Below, piece after piece: positions 63,806 through 64,000 of a stretch of DNA of 64,000 nucleotides. Source of the stretch: Nevskiaceae bacterium (GTDB lineage Bacteria > Pseudomonadota > Gammaproteobacteria > Nevskiales > Nevskiaceae); contig SCRT01000007.1 of NCBI GenBank assembly GCA_004298465.1, positions 248,001-312,000 of the forward strand. Reading direction: 5' to 3'. Under the pieces are notes generated by a model, which had not been told where the DNA came from, did no database searches, and saw only the letters and a program-made list of their open reading frames with translations. The position numbers were made by a program, and so were the translations under genes. The stretch's first letter is position 1. Every line of letters begins with the position of its first letter.

Positions 63806-64000
63806 TCAGCTGAACTGGTGGTCGGGGTCGAGGTCGCGGTGCTCGATGCGCTCCACGTTGTCGAAGCGCGTGTATTCACCCAGGAAGCGCGCCTTGATCT
63901 TGCCAGTCGGGCCGTTGCGATGCTTGGCGATGATGATTTCCGCCATGCCCGGCTCGCTGCAGTTCTCGCGCGTGTAGTACTCGTCGCGGTAGACGAAGAC
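63806..64000 (-). CDS. dnaB: Replicative DNA helicase DnaB (3' end, partial)
   Basis: Only the last 64 residues are in the window. They contain VYRDEYYTREN and AEIIIAKHRNGPTGK, the conserved end of the RecA-like helicase domain, and a short tail ending HQFS. The 5' part runs off the right edge. Confidence 0.93.
   Translation of the reverse strand, partial: VFVYRDEYYTRENCSEPGMAEIIIAKHRNGPTGKIKARFLGEYTRFDNVERIEHRDLDPDHQFS

Overview
The window is GC-rich chromosomal DNA from a gammaproteobacterium. Gene orders such as ruvC-ruvA-ruvB-ybgC-tolQRAB-pal-cpoB-queE-queC, infC-rpmI-rplT-pheS-pheT-ihfA-merR-tRNA-Pro and dnaB-alr-radA, together with the protein types, point to the Xanthomonadales/Nevskiales side of the class. 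That placement is inferred from gene order and protein character, without a search. Coding is dense, and most of the window is housekeeping DNA on long minus-strand runs.

Layout. 1-4.6 kb: yciO, yciB, bolA, ligA and zipA. 4.6-8.2 kb: smc, in a run with zipA and ligA. 8.4-11.1 kb: queF, a nitrobindin-like protein, gluQ and a small DksA-like zinc-finger protein. 11.2-12.0 kb: tRNA-Ala and tRNA-Asn flanking a small membrane protein. 12-15.6 kb: an aspartate aminotransferase, uvrB and tRNA-Val. 15.7-21.3 kb: the translation operon infC-rpmI-rplT, then pheST, ihfA and a MerR regulator. 21.36-21.8 kb: tRNA-Pro followed by the remnant of an integrated element (truncated tyrosine recombinase and clustered repeats). 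21.8-31.7 kb: queC, queE, the complete Tol-Pal system, ruvBAC and yebC. 31.7-34 kb: a YfaZ-type outer-membrane protein and lpdA. 34.2-39.3 kb: an acyl-chain cluster (MaoC dehydratase, large FabG-type reductase, thiolase, alpha/beta hydrolase, SRPBCC protein). 39.3-40.3 kb: a gene-poor stretch with a REP-like pair and cysteine-rich open frames. 40.3-44.3 kb: pgsA, uvrC and a MATE exporter.

The most interesting region is 44.5-55.1 kb. It looks like a complete bacterial sphingolipid (ceramide) locus: fatty acyl-AMP ligase, dedicated acyl carrier protein, serine palmitoyltransferase, a CerR-like reductase, a GNAT-fold protein resembling bacterial ceramide synthase, a diacylglycerol-kinase-type lipid kinase (ceramide kinase candidate), an LptF/LptG permease pair, an exported DUF2141 protein and an Asp/Asn beta-hydroxylase-family dioxygenase. 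Together they suggest loading of an acyl chain on ACP, condensation with serine, N-acylation, reduction, possible 2-hydroxylation and phosphorylation, and export.

55.3-64 kb: the glyoxylate-shunt pair aceB-aceA, a Tat-exported multicopper oxidase, rraA, dsbB, radA, alr and the 3' end of dnaB. No CRISPR array, intact insertion sequence or rRNA operon was seen. Four tRNAs are present (Ala-CGC, Asn-GTT, Val-GAC, Pro-GGG).
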